Below, piece after piece: positions 1 to 10,242 of a stretch of 64,000 nucleotides of DNA. Position numbers and translations under genes: made by a program. Under the pieces are notes generated by a model, which saw only the letters and a list, made by a program, of their open reading frames with translations, did no database searches and was not told where the DNA came from. This DNA comes from Setomelanomma holmii (lineage: Eukaryota; Ascomycota; Dothideomycetes; Pleosporales; Phaeosphaeriaceae): assembly GCA_010015745.1 (NCBI GenBank), contig ML978156.1, forward strand, positions 1 to 64,000. Reading direction: 5' to 3'. Within the stretch, counting starts at the first letter, position 1, and each line of letters begins with the position of its first letter.

Positions 1-938
1 TTGATATTCTGGAGATGAATAAACTTGTATATGTAGTTGCTTACACACCTCCCTTAGCTTCTGGAGATAGAAGCTAAAGGTAGCTTTCAGCTCAAAATAG
101 CCAGTGCCCTGTGTATGTTTTGTGCGAGCTGTTTATCTGGACTTATTTGAATAGTCATTTTTGTTACCAAGGCAGAACTTGTGAAGAGGCTGGTAGTGCG
201 TCACCATGTTCAAATGCATGGATTTTTCGCTTAAGGTGCCTCACCTTGTCTTGCGTCCATGCCAAGGCTGCTTAAGTTTCTGAGACGGAACATCCGGGCT
301 CATAACTGTAAGCAGTTGGGAGTAGGAGATATAGTGGATGTAAGGGTGTATTGTGTGGTGTAGTTGTTGTGTTAAGTGTTGTGGACTGAGATGTCCGTAG
401 CCTAAGCTTATATACATGAAGTGGTGGGCTGATTGGCTGGTGGATGATCCACGTGACCATGCAAGGTGCCCTGGGCTTACACTATCACGCACCAGATAGT
501 GGTCTTTGGAGGCCTAATGCGGTAATCAATCTGCCTATCGCTTGCTTGTTGCGCACTCTATGCGCTGGAGGTTGACAAGTGGTACGCCACCTTGTTACGT
601 GAGGAATCTGTTTACGTTATCACTTATTGATTCTTGCTTAATAGCAGGCCAATTCAAGGTTGTCAGACAAGCTTGGCGGTCGGATTTGACGGATGGACCA
701 CGATGCTATTGTGGTTTGTATGGTTATCACGTCTGAAGGCGTGAGCGTTCTTCTTTTTAGCTCAGCAAGCATTGATCTTGATCGCATGTAATAGTAGAAT
801 GATGCATCACTCGAAACACGAATGCATCTACTGGCGTTTACACCTGCCTGAAGTCAATTGGCGTGCGGGTCGAAGTCGATGCCTGAACGAAGCCTCGTGT
901 TGCCATGAGTATACTCACACTCGCGGTGAGTCCTTCGG
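1..938. other. left-edge stretch without a recognised gene
   Basis: The reading frames here are short and none matches a family I know. Positions 543-560 resemble the inverted terminal repeat of the element at 946-1430 (about 16 of 18 bases, right-end orientation), so this may hold remnants of related elements. Nothing else is supported. Confidence 0.5.
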
Positions 939-945
939 CTCGGTG

Positions 946-1430
946 ACACAGTCCGCAACAAGCAATCCAGATTGGTTCGCTTGCTTGACTTGCTTGAGCT
1001 TATCAATTCAATCAAGTCAATCTGACCTCACCTAATATCGCAAGCTAGTCAAGCTAAGTAGTGATTTTTGATTGACTTGCTTGTCCTGCTTGCGAGATAG
1101 TCAGGATCTAGGAATATAGACGAGTCTTCTATTCTCCTAGCTGCACTGATGACTAAGCAGCTTAGTAATTGGCTTAATCAGCGGCTTAGTTTGCGGCTTA
1201 GTTTGCGGCTTAGTTAGTAGTGCAGGCCGTCTGTGCCCGTGCAGTGAAGCATTCTAGGAGAGTTTAAGGGGGAGATCTAGGTCTATCAATCAATCAACCT
1301 ACCAATCAAGCCGCAATCAAGCCGCCTGAAAACACTAACAATCAAGCAACAAGCAAGCGACGAGGACGTCGCCAACAAGCAAGTCAATCGACTACCTCAA
1401 GATTGCTTAACTTGCTTGTTGCGGACTGTG
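946..1430. mobile_element. non-autonomous hAT-like element (MITE)
   Basis: A 19-base sequence at 947-965 (CACAGTCCGCAACAAGCAA) is repeated as a perfect reverse complement at 1412-1430. Directly outside lie copies of CTCGGTG at 939-945 and 1431-1437. If the next base is counted, this is an 8-bp target duplication with one mismatch. Inverted ends of about 20 bp starting CA, a 7-8 bp target duplication and many subterminal CTTGCTTG/CAAGCAAG motifs fit a hAT-type element. The roughly 485-bp interior has no transposase frame, so it would need a transposase supplied elsewhere. The hAT assignment is inference from end structure alone. Confidence 0.7.
1181..1216. repeat. 12-bp tandem repeat inside the MITE
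   Basis: Three head-to-tail copies of GCGGCTTAGTTT (the last ends in A) lie at 1181-1192, 1193-1204 and 1205-1216. Looser GGCTTA/AGCTTAG copies lie just upstream. They sit in the middle of the element between its inverted ends. Confidence 0.85.
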
Positions 1431-1437
1431 CTCGGTG

Positions 1438-2062
1438 GAAGAGAGAGACACTACAGAGACCACGAAGCTTCTATTTCCTACATGGTAGAACTGGGTGCGT
1501 GACATCTTACGGCTCTGGCACGGCCATCCATATATTCAGCCAATTATTCTCCTTTCAAAGCATCAGCACTACCGGACGTTGTGTGATAAGTACGGCGCCA
1601 AAAGAACTGCTACTTCGAGCTCACCATTTCGGCCACGGAGCGGCCGCATGATACCCATTATTTCACTCTTTGCAGGTACTGTATGTCTTCGATCTCGCAA
1701 TTCCGCTGGGTATTGAGTTTGTGACGATACATCGTACTGACGTCCCATCAGTGTCGCGAACCAAAAGTGGGGGGTCACCATTCGTCAGCGCGTTCGGTGT
1801 CGGCTCTTCGCGTACTCTCGCGCGACCACCCCACCAACGCCATCTATGGCCAGACGTGTTATCGATAGCCCCTCACGTCTGAGGGGTAACTGTTGGGAGG
1901 AGAGCAGGAGGCGAAGTGACAATGCTTTAAGAGGAGAGAGTTGCGCAAGTTAATCGCAACCAACACTAATACTCTTTCATCTTGAACGCGCAACGTCTCC
2001 CCATAACGACTCTTCCCCACGTCGCACTATACCTTATTTGGACGCTCCCTCAACATCCGAAA
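1438..2062. other. intergenic and promoter region of the 2OG oxygenase gene
   Basis: No coding frame is convincing here. It presumably carries the promoter of the gene starting at 2063. No TATA box or operator stands out. Confidence 0.4.
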
Positions 2063-3229
2063 ATGCCAAGCACAGGGGATGCTCCGCCTATTCTCGACTT
2101 CTCAAGTGCGTATCTGCTATCTCCACACGATCTGACGCGTGAAAGTTGACAACTGGTAGAGTTCTATAAGGGTGATCCTGCTGCAAAGAAGCAATTAGTG
2201 GAGGATGTACGGAATTGCTGCTTGCACAATGGCTTCTTCCAGATCACAGGGCACAACGTCCCTCTCGAGCTACAAAACAAGATCATGGAGTGGAACAAGA
2301 AGTTCTTCGACCTCGACCTCGAGCAGAAAAATCAAATTAACAAAGGCATGGGACAATCTGCAGTCAGAATTTACGGCGGTGTTAACATGAATGTAGACAC
2401 AACCAACACATGGAACCGCGGCTACGAGTTAATGAAGTCTCAAATCCTGGAAGAAGGCACTCTCCCCGAACTGAAAGAAGGATACTACATCGGCGACGAA
2501 GTTCCAAAAGACCATCCATACTTCATCAACAAAAAGCTCAACTCCGGCCCGAACATGTGGCCATCATCAGATATCCTCCCCAACGTTACAGACTTCAAGG
2601 CCACTGCGCTCGACTACTACGGCCAAGTCGTCGACCTCGCGAAAGACATCATGAAAGTCCTCGCTCTTACTCTCGACCTCGAAGAAACCTGGTTCGACGA
2701 CTACGTCAATGGTGCAGTTGCGACGATGCGATTGCTACACTACCCGTCACAACCACCAGACAGTCCTGCGAAGCTCACACGTGGTATTGGCGCACATACA
2801 GATTTTGGCTGTGTTACTATTTTGCTACAAGACAAGGTGGCAGGTCTCCAGGTGTACGACTACGCTACAAAGGAATGGCTTGACGTCGCACCCACGCCTG
2901 GTGCATTTGTTGTCAATCTCGGCAATCTGATGATGCGTTGGTCGAACGACAAGTACATTTCGAACTTGCACCGAGTCATCAATGTGTCAGGTGCGGAGCG
3001 ATACTCCATTCCAGTCTTCTTCTCGGGCAATCCAGATTATGCGGTCAAGTGCTTGCCGACCTGTGTCAAAGACGGTGAGCAGCCGAAGTGGCCACCGATT
3101 ACGGTCGAGCAGGCTATCAAGAATGGATATGCAGATAGCTACGGGAGGGCCGAGAGGTGGAAGAAGGATGCGGAGGCGAAAGCGAAGAGCGAGGGGCAGG
3201 TTATGGTCAAGGAGGTCGCTGTAGCATGA
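2063..3229 (+). CDS. 2-oxoglutarate/Fe(II)-dependent oxygenase, isopenicillin-N-synthase-like
   Basis: Exons are 2063-2105 and 2160-3229, joined by a 54-bp GT-AG intron, giving 370 aa. The intron restores a start reading MPSTGDAPPILDFSKFYKGD, which matches the N-terminal DIOX_N region. The catalytic domain has the HxD iron ligands in GAHTDFG (His about 227, Asp about 229), the distal His in NLHRVIN (about 285), and the RxS 2-oxoglutarate-binding motif as RYS just after it. Family members hydroxylate, desaturate or cyclise small molecules with O2 and 2-oxoglutarate; the substrate cannot be read from sequence. It converges on the flavin monooxygenase gene with only 68 bp between stop codons. 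Length is normal and the frame is intact. Confidence 0.9.
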
Positions 3230-3297
3230 TTTTGCGAGAGTAGCTAGGGTACAGATATTGAGTGTACGTTAACGTTCGCGTTCCGAGCTCATTTCAC

Positions 3298-5104
3298 TTA
3301 TCTTCTGCACTCCAAATACTCCTGCCAAGCTCTCCCCAGATCGGCCGGGAACATCGGCTCGAACCAATACTTCCACCAAGTCTTACTTCGATGCGCGCTC
3401 ACACCCATTTCATCTAGCAACACATCCACATATGACACACTATCAAAGCCCGCATTATTCCCTAGACCACCATTCGAGAGATACCTACGCTTGCACCAAG
3501 CGATCCAAGTAGCGATATTCTTCTCCTTCTCTGCCACTGGCACCTTGATGTTGCCGTCGAAGTACGCAACTGCCCACATGGCTTGTGCCTCTGCGCCTAG
3601 AAGCTTATTGCTGATTGTGACGTGGTTCATGAATAGAATCGTATCGTCGTGCAATGGCGCCATGCCACGGTATAGCTTGTATGGCGTACGGCTTTCTTCG
3701 ATGTGTGTATGTAGAGGCGGATTTCGAAGAACGTGGAATTGGTTAAGGATCGATTCATCAGCAATAGCCACCAGATCTCCCCATTCCTTCCTAAGTTCTG
3801 GTGTCTCGAGCGAGAGGCTCTTTTGGTAAGGTAGGCCGAGCTCGGCTTTGAGATTGTCAGAGAACATGTCGAGGCCGCGCTGCCAGCCAGTGCCACAAAG
3901 GACTGCGTCGCATGGGAAGTGCACATCGTCTCCATCGTCAATGTATATCTCATTTCGGAGAAGTTTCTTGACTCTACCACGGTGGACGTTGACCCTCTCC
4001 GCGACAAGAGGCCAGAAGTCGTCATGATGAAGGATTCCGCCAGTGCCATTCTGCCAGAAGAGTCTCACGATGTCAGTAGGAATTCCGATTAGACTGGGCT
4101 CACTGAGGACACTCACTCCGTCTCCTACTCTAGTTTGTCGAAGCCTCTCGTTTTATCACGCTCTGTGTACGCCGCTCGATTCCGGGCTGTCTTATCAGCC
4201 TGTCGAAATATCCACTTCACGAGGCCCACGCCATACGACGTGCGATGCAGAAACCAGGTCCACCACGTGTCTTTGACCATAAAACAGGGCTGTAAAGTTG
4301 ACATAGCACGAGTCTGCGCCGCAAAGCCTGGATTGCGATATGGCGTCTTCACATCTGGTGGCACGAAAAATCCTGGTCCTGTACCACCGTCGCCACTCTT
4401 GCGAATTACCCACGATACTGTCTTTCCAGCTTTGACAGATTCGTACACCATGTCGAGTGCGGACTTGCCGCCACCTAGGACGCTAACGTGCTGGTAGCGA
4501 GTGTTCGTGATGATGTCGGATTGGCTAAAGTCTAAGAGGTGCACGATTTTGCCTTTGAATGTCTCTTGTCCTGGAAGTTCGGGCATGCGAGGAATGGACG
4601 CTTGACCGTTCGCCATCATCATAAGTGCTGCAGTCAACGTCCTAAGATCCTCTTTGCCGCCTGATCCAGTCCACTTGAGCTTCCATCGGTCATCGCGTTT
4701 CACCACTGATCGAACGTGAACGTTGAACTGTATGCGGTCGCGCAACGAACACCCATCTACCTTGACGTGATCGACATAGTCTTCAAAGTACTTCCCTGTA
4801 TACCTGGCTCGAAACAAGTCGTGCATACGGTCTTCTTCCGGTGGTCGTTCCATGGGAAAGTCGGCGAACTCGGCAATGCCATGCGCCCATTGTGTCCAGA
4901 AGCTTGGGTAGTCGTGCCGCTTACTCCACACACCTCCCACACAATTATCTTGCTCGAGGATGGTGAGGTTACAATCTGGGTGACGCTGCAGATAACGTGC
5001 AGCGGCGATGATGCCAGAGAGGCCTGATGTTTGTGAGCTGGAAAACATATGAAGAAGGAAGGGGAGGTACCGGCTCCAACAATGATCACATCATAGTCAT
5101 CCAT
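3298..5104 (-). CDS. FAD/NAD(P)H-dependent monooxygenase (FMO-like)
   Basis: Three exons: 5071-5104, 4129-5023 and 3298-4063, giving 564 aa. Splicing intron 1 (47 bp) completes the FAD dinucleotide fold as VIIVGAGLSG. Intron 2 (65 bp) has a CTACTGAC branch point 14 bases before its AG. Visible motifs are GxGxxG for FAD, an FMO-type FKGKIVHLLDF, and a second Rossmann motif VLGGGKSALD for NADPH. Family members oxygenate nucleophilic N, S or carbonyl compounds; the substrate is unknown. Downstream (towards lower coordinates) it converges on a 2OG oxygenase. Upstream, after 314 bp that must hold its promoter and the xanA 3' end, lies xanA on the same strand. The grouping of three oxidative genes suggests, but does not prove, shared metabolism. 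Confidence 0.88.
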
Positions 5105-5418
5105 GACTGAGACGCATCGCTGGTAGAGAAGATGCGATGCGTTTTTTGAAAGGTGGAGAGTCAAATGAGGCGCAAAGCTAAGTAGCACAGTGACGCTTTG
5201 GTAAATGGCATGCCTGAAAATGATCAACACCGTAGCGATGGGCGTAAGCACTAACATCAGCAACCCCAAGAGTTACCAATAAACCAGCACGTAAAGAGCG
5301 GAGTATACGAGATGAGAGATCCAGTATGCCATGGTAACATAATATCGTTCATTCTCTCGCTAAAATGCAGCAATCCTTTTTAGTGTATATCCGTTCCATC
5401 CAAATTGCGAAACCCCTC

Positions 5419-6597
5419 CTATGCATCTGGCCCAACCACACCTTCGCTAGCTGCCATGTTACACTGCCTGAATATCCGCACCTCCTCAGGCAGGAAGCTT
5501 CCAGTCACAGTGTGCAATACCCCCCGGTTGTTGAACAGCGCCATATCGCCTTCCTCCCAATCGACCGCATACACCAGCTCAGGTGCAATGCCAGGTCGCT
5601 GCAACCGGTGCACAATCTCTCTGACTTCCGCAATGTCATCGATGATGGTGCCATTAGCCAGATGAAGTGCTTGGACGGCGGAGGGATGAACTTGCAGTGC
5701 CAATTGGCCGGTGACCGGGTTCTTCCAGCACATTGGCAGGATCTTGATCTTCGACTCGTCGATGGGAGGCAGCTGGTCGGTTGGGAGCTCAGCACCCGAG
5801 GAAACGAGACCCAGACCATCGGAACGGGACTTGCAGGCCGACATCCAGATATATGGGTGCGGCGCATACTGCACTTTGGTCGTCCTGGCGAACTCCTTGT
5901 CCTTCTCCGAGAGCAGGTCGTACATCTTGTAGCTTGAGACAAAAGCTGTGCTTCCGCGGGAGAGCTTTACTTCGTCGCCCGTGCCGTCATCATAGCGGAG
6001 TGTCTGGTACTCAGTCTTGGGTACTTTGACGGCCAGAAGGCTTGTGACCTTCGGTGGCTCGAGATCGTAAAGTGCGGCGTCAATGTGCCAGCGGTAGAAG
6101 CGGGTGTTGTCACGATCGTCCTCGTCTCTAATGGCCTCTTGGTGGAATGTCCGGTGATGCGGATGCTTGAGAGTGATGTTCTTCAGACCTTCGAACTCTG
6201 CGACAGGGCCATTGCCAATGACTTGAACTTGTGGCTGATGTGGGATCGTCTTCAAATCGGGATGTAGGATCGAGCGTTTCGCATCAAGTGTCTTTCCATG
6301 TCCGTACCCGGTAGCGGAGGGGTCGAAGAGGCGTGTGAGTTCGTATTGCGCTTTTGGTGACAGGGTTCGTTGGTTTTTGAACAGGACAACTTGGTTTTCG
6401 TATAGGGCTTTGATGATCGCCGCAGCATCAGATTCTACACAAAAGTCAGTCTAGATGCACGTGTGCGTGGAGCATATATACTAACCACTGATATTTTCCA
6501 GATCTGCACCTCGAAGTTCTGCACCGAAGTCGAATGATTGGCCTGCTCGAGGCTCAATCTTGTGGACTGTGATTGGGCTGGTGGTAGCGTGAGGCAT
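5419..6597 (-). CDS. xanA: alpha-ketoglutarate-dependent xanthine dioxygenase XanA
   Basis: Exons 6486-6597 and 5419-6434 (51-bp intron with a GACTGAC branch point) give 375 aa, the usual XanA length. TauD/TfdA fold: HxD in YRWHID (His about 154, Asp about 156), distal His about 345 in RGVLHTVTG, then the 2OG-binding Arg in RIFRQ. Long stretches such as IPHQPQVQVIGNG, APHPYIWMS and ILPMCWKNPVTG match the fungal XanA subfamily as I know it, rather than taurine dioxygenases. XanA converts xanthine to uric acid using Fe(II), 2-oxoglutarate and O2. It is the fungal alternative to xanthine dehydrogenase in purine catabolism and is normally under nitrogen and uric-acid control. A TATA-like box lies at 6721-6727. 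The frame is intact. Confidence 0.88.
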
Positions 6598-6720
6598 TGT
6601 TTGGTTAGAAAGTTGTTGCTGGTCGGTACAATGTTGGAATCTCTTGATGTGAAAGGAACTCTGCTGAGACGGAGTCAGTTATGCTTGCTTGCTTCTAACT
6701 ATCTCAGCATCACTGCTCAT

Positions 6721-6727
6721 CTATATA
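6721..6727 (-). promoter_or_regulatory. putative TATA box of xanA
   Basis: TATATAG on the minus strand, about 124 bp upstream of the xanA start codon, is a plausible fungal core-promoter spacing. Evidence is sequence and position only. Confidence 0.4.
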
Positions 6728-7679
6728 TGAAGTTTCCCGGTGGTTACTATTGAAGTTCAGTCCGATGTTGATCAGGTCGGAGGTGGCCGCCATCAAAATC
6801 GAAGCCTAGATTGGGCACTCTCGACCAATCACAGCGCTTCCTGCCCGCGGCCAGCGGAAAAGCACGTCGTAGTGGGTACTCGAGATAAGAACATCGGCGC
6901 GTCGCGATCTGGCAGAGCTGTCGCTGGTTGCCGACCTGCGAATGCGCTTCATCATGGCACAGTCTCTGCAATGTGTTGGACACGATGCCTGGTGGGTCGA
7001 ACAGAAGTTTTGGCTCGAGGTTGCGGTTGCCCATTGATGTTGTTTCCTCAACCACCGCGTTAGCGTTGATGATGTAATTTTCTACAACTCATGCGCCAGA
7101 CATTCGCATTGTCCAAAGCATCAACTGCTCGACCATATGCGAACTTCAGCTCTCATAAGACATGTTGCCAGTTCTAGGATCTGCGCTTTCCATCCTTCCC
7201 GACCTCCGAGACTCGACTTCGAACCTGGGATATTCCGAATATTGGTCAAGCCGCATCTGTCTCAGTCAGAGTCTTTCTATGAACCTTGCAATACTGTCAA
7301 TTTCTACGCAGCATAAGGCGCAGCTTGAGGTGCAACTATAATGCTCGAACATGAAGGTAGTTCCGCGCTGTCATTGTTTCGACTCTTTAAAACGTACTGT
7401 TGTAGTGCTTCACAATACTGGGACAACACGTTTACTATATGACGTTGAGGACAGTATACATTGTTGACACGACAGATATGATACAACGCCCGATTAACAC
7501 AATGGCGACTCTGCCAATTATACAGATCTCTATTCCCAATTGTGCTCGGATCCTGTGTAAGTACTCTCCCCCCTGACGATGACCAGTCAGAAATCATTCG
7601 CTGTGTTTAGCCATAAATAGACTTGGTTGGGGGCAGCCGTGCCGCGGTACTTGATCATGTCTTCCCTAAGACGAAGAAC
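6728..7679. other. intergenic, no supported gene
   Basis: Several short frames occur but none shows a domain, signal peptide or convincing splice structure. The promoter of the broken hypothetical gene at 7680 should be near the right end. Confidence 0.4.
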
Positions 7680-8375
7680 ATGAAGAAGACACCTCTGGGT
7701 CTTATGCCAAATCGCAAGGCTATTGTTGCAAACGGCGTCTCAGGCTATGAGCCCACAAATCCGTGGATAAAGTCTATATCCCCGGAAGAGGGTCGCTACA
7801 TCATCAACGGCTTCGCGCTGCGCATCGACATCATTCATCAGCACTTCTTTCTACAGAATCTCGGCACATATTGGATCTATCGACCAGAGCAATAAGACAT
7901 TTCAAATCGCCTGCAGAAATTCGCTGGCTTCGAGCGCTGTGCGGACGTCCTCGATGACGCTGTCGCATACTTCCACTTGCCACTTGGAGGCGACAATGTG
8001 CTTGATTTGCCTACCACTGGCCTCTCACAGAACGCCGTGTGCGGCCTGCAGCTCATGGACGATCTTTGCACAACACTCGGCTTTATGCCAGGGGAGATTA
8101 CAAATATTGGCGATGAAATTGCCGACTTTTGGAAAGATGTCTACGCACAGTACGAGGGCGAGCCAGTCTCAGGTGATTGGAATGAGTGGAATGCTGTTGT
8201 TCCGCAAGTTGCAGCGGCGGACGATAGTGACGAAAGCGACGACGACAACGATGACGATGAAGAAGAGGGTGGTGATGGCTCTGGACTGCACTCTGGCTTC
8301 GATCCGAAAGACTATAACGAGTACGGGGAGTCCTACAATTCCAACAGTGGGTTTGAGTCTCTCGATGATGGATGA
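7680..8375 (+). pseudogene. hypothetical protein gene interrupted by one in-frame stop
   Basis: A single reading frame runs from an ATG at 7680 to a stop at 8375 (about 231 codons), broken only by TAA at 7893-7895. Coding-like sequence continues in the same frame on both sides: TYWIYRPEQ before, then FAGFERCADVLDD after. The C-terminal third is very acidic (Asp/Glu/Ser run near 8215-8275) and Gly/Ser-rich at the end. I do not recognise the family. It could be a single nonsense mutation in a recently lost gene, a missed intron (an AG at 7919-7920 is a usable acceptor, but no good donor is obvious), or a sequence error. The upstream start is uncertain. Confidence 0.4.
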
Positions 8376-9129
8376 GCTCGAGCTGGACAACAACTTCACG
8401 CCTTGGATAACTCTAATGTGCGTGATTACACTCAGGCTTAAACAAAGCTCAACAGACTCATTTAGTAGGCTTCTACGTCGTCTTCATAAACGGAATTGCC
8501 CACGTACCAAGGTAGCGTACGCAATCGGCTCTCATATGTTCGACAGTCCTAAGAATAATCCTCATTTCATTACTCCTAGATTCCCAATACCATCACACTT
8601 TGATAGCCTGTTCCACTGCTCCAATATCTGAATTCCCCTCTTTCACACATTCACTGACATGCTCTAAATCCATTTTGCTCACAAATGGCCTCAGGCCATT
8701 GATTCTCCAGAGCAGAGGTGAAGCGAGCAACAGACTCATCAATGCATCTCGAGTCTGAACTTGCTTAGCAACCATATACAACTTTAATATATATTCATTC
8801 CAGGTTTTGATTGTGTTCGTTGATATGAGACTTCGCGCTCGAGCGGAACAGACCCGCTACGTCATCGAAACCCACTCCGCATGTCATTGGTCACCCGGTA
8901 GCTGGCTGCACCTTCCGCGCCGAAGCCACTGCCGACAATTTTTACTGCTTGGTCAGGCTCGACAAAGCAACTCAGCGCGCTAAGACCCAAGTATCCATCT
9001 CGCCGCTTTCTAAGTCGTTAGCAACCCACCAATCGTCGCTATGTCAACCTTCTTAAACACATCGCGAGTCGGTATCGAACATTCTCGTGCCTCAAATTGC
9101 GCGAGGTATAAGACGCCACCTCCAGATCG
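8376..9129. other. intergenic, promoter of the pirin gene
   Basis: No coding frame is supported. The right part (about 8820-9129) is the presumed pirin promoter. Confidence 0.4.
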
Positions 9130-10242
9130 ATGAAGACGCTCTCATCCATCCTTTTCGCCATCATCGCAATTGCCGTAGCAATCTACAATAACGAGTACAT
9201 GCTCTCTAGACTTACTGGTCTATCAAAGCATATCACACCAATCACGAACACGATATTCAACACATCAAGAACAATGTCCAACACAACAACAATGTTCCGC
9301 GGTCTGCCCGTCATCCCAGACGAGCCTCTCACAACTGATGCGCCCCGCAAGATCGCGAAGTCATTCCTCGCAATCGAGCAGTCTGAGGGTGCAGGCGCAC
9401 GAGTACGAAGGAGTGTAGGAACACCAAAGCTTCGCAACTTCAGCCCATTCCTCATGCTCGACCACTTCGCTATTCCTCCGGGTGCAGGCTTCCCAGATCA
9501 CCCACATCGCGGTCAAGAAACAATCACCTACCTCCTCTCCGGCGCTGTCGACCACGAGGACTTCGCAGGAAACAAGGGTACAATCGAGGCAGGAGACCTA
9601 CAATTCATGACTGCAGGTCGAGGCATAGTGCACGCCGAGATGCCGCGCCAAAACGAAGACGGCTCCGCCAATGTCGGCATGCAACTCTGGGTCGATCTGC
9701 CCAAGGAGCTCAAGTCCTGCGAACCCCGCTACCGCGACCTTCGCTCAAAGGAAATACCCGAGGTCACAAGCAATGACGGCAAAGTGCACGTCAAGGTCAT
9801 AAGCGGCAAAGCATACGGCACAGAGAGCTTGAAGGAACTAGCATATACACCCGTCTGGCTGCTCGACTTTACAGTTCAGCCAGGCGGCAAAGTCAAGCAG
9901 TCTCTACCAAAGGGCTGGAACGCATTCGCATACCTCCTCAACGGCACCACCATCTTCTCCACCACCGGCGAGTCCCGACCGATCGAGCAATACAACAACG
10001 TCGTATTTGAGAAGGACGGTGACAGCATCGAGGCATACGTCGAGGAGGGCGCGGAGAAGGAGTCGAGATTCATATTGGTAGCGGGATTGCCGCTGGATCA
10101 GCCGATTGTGCAGTATGGCCCATTTGTGGTGACGAGTAGGGATGAGGTTATGCAGGCTATGATGGATTATCAGACGCATTCGAATGGATTCGAGAGGGCG
10201 AACAATTGGGAGAGTGAGATTGGGAAGTCGATGGTACATTGA
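9130..10242 (+). CDS. pirin family protein (bicupin)
   Basis: An intronless 370-aa frame. The N-terminal pirin domain carries metal-binding histidines in LDHFAIPPG and FPDHPHRGQET, and the later HAEMP motif supplies another His/Glu. The C-terminal cupin spans roughly residues 240-350. Pirins are Fe-dependent cupins; fungal and bacterial members include quercetin 2,3-dioxygenases and nuclear co-regulators, so the exact role is open. Residues 1-20 form a hydrophobic helix that could be a signal anchor or organelle-targeting piece. A start at the internal Met near 9274 would give a plain cytosolic pirin. The first ATG is chosen because it is in frame and the domain is complete either way. Confidence 0.9.
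   Translation: MKTLSSILFAIIAIAVAIYNNEYMLSRLTGLSKHITPITNTIFNTSRTMSNTTTMFRGLPVIPDEPLTTDAPRKIAKSFLAIEQSEGAGARVRRSVGTPKLRNFSPFLMLDHFAIPPGAGFPDHPHRGQETITYLLSGAVDHEDFAGNKGTIEAGDLQFMTAGRGIVHAEMPRQNEDGSANVGMQLWVDLPKELKSCEPRYRDLRSKEIPEVTSNDGKVHVKVISGKAYGTESLKELAYTPVWLLDFTVQPGGKVKQSLPKGWNAFAYLLNGTTIFSTTGESRPIEQYNNVVFEKDGDSIEAYVEEGAEKESRFILVAGLPLDQPIVQYGPFVVTSRDEVMQAMMDYQTHSNGFERANNWESEIGKSMVH

Noticed and set aside
4103..4128. A 26-bp intron in the flavin monooxygenase that would keep an extra EPSLIGIPTDIVR segment
   Set aside because: Too short for a fungal spliceosomal intron. A 65-bp intron (4064-4128) with a CTACTGAC branch point fits better and joins FDKLE to LFWQNGT.
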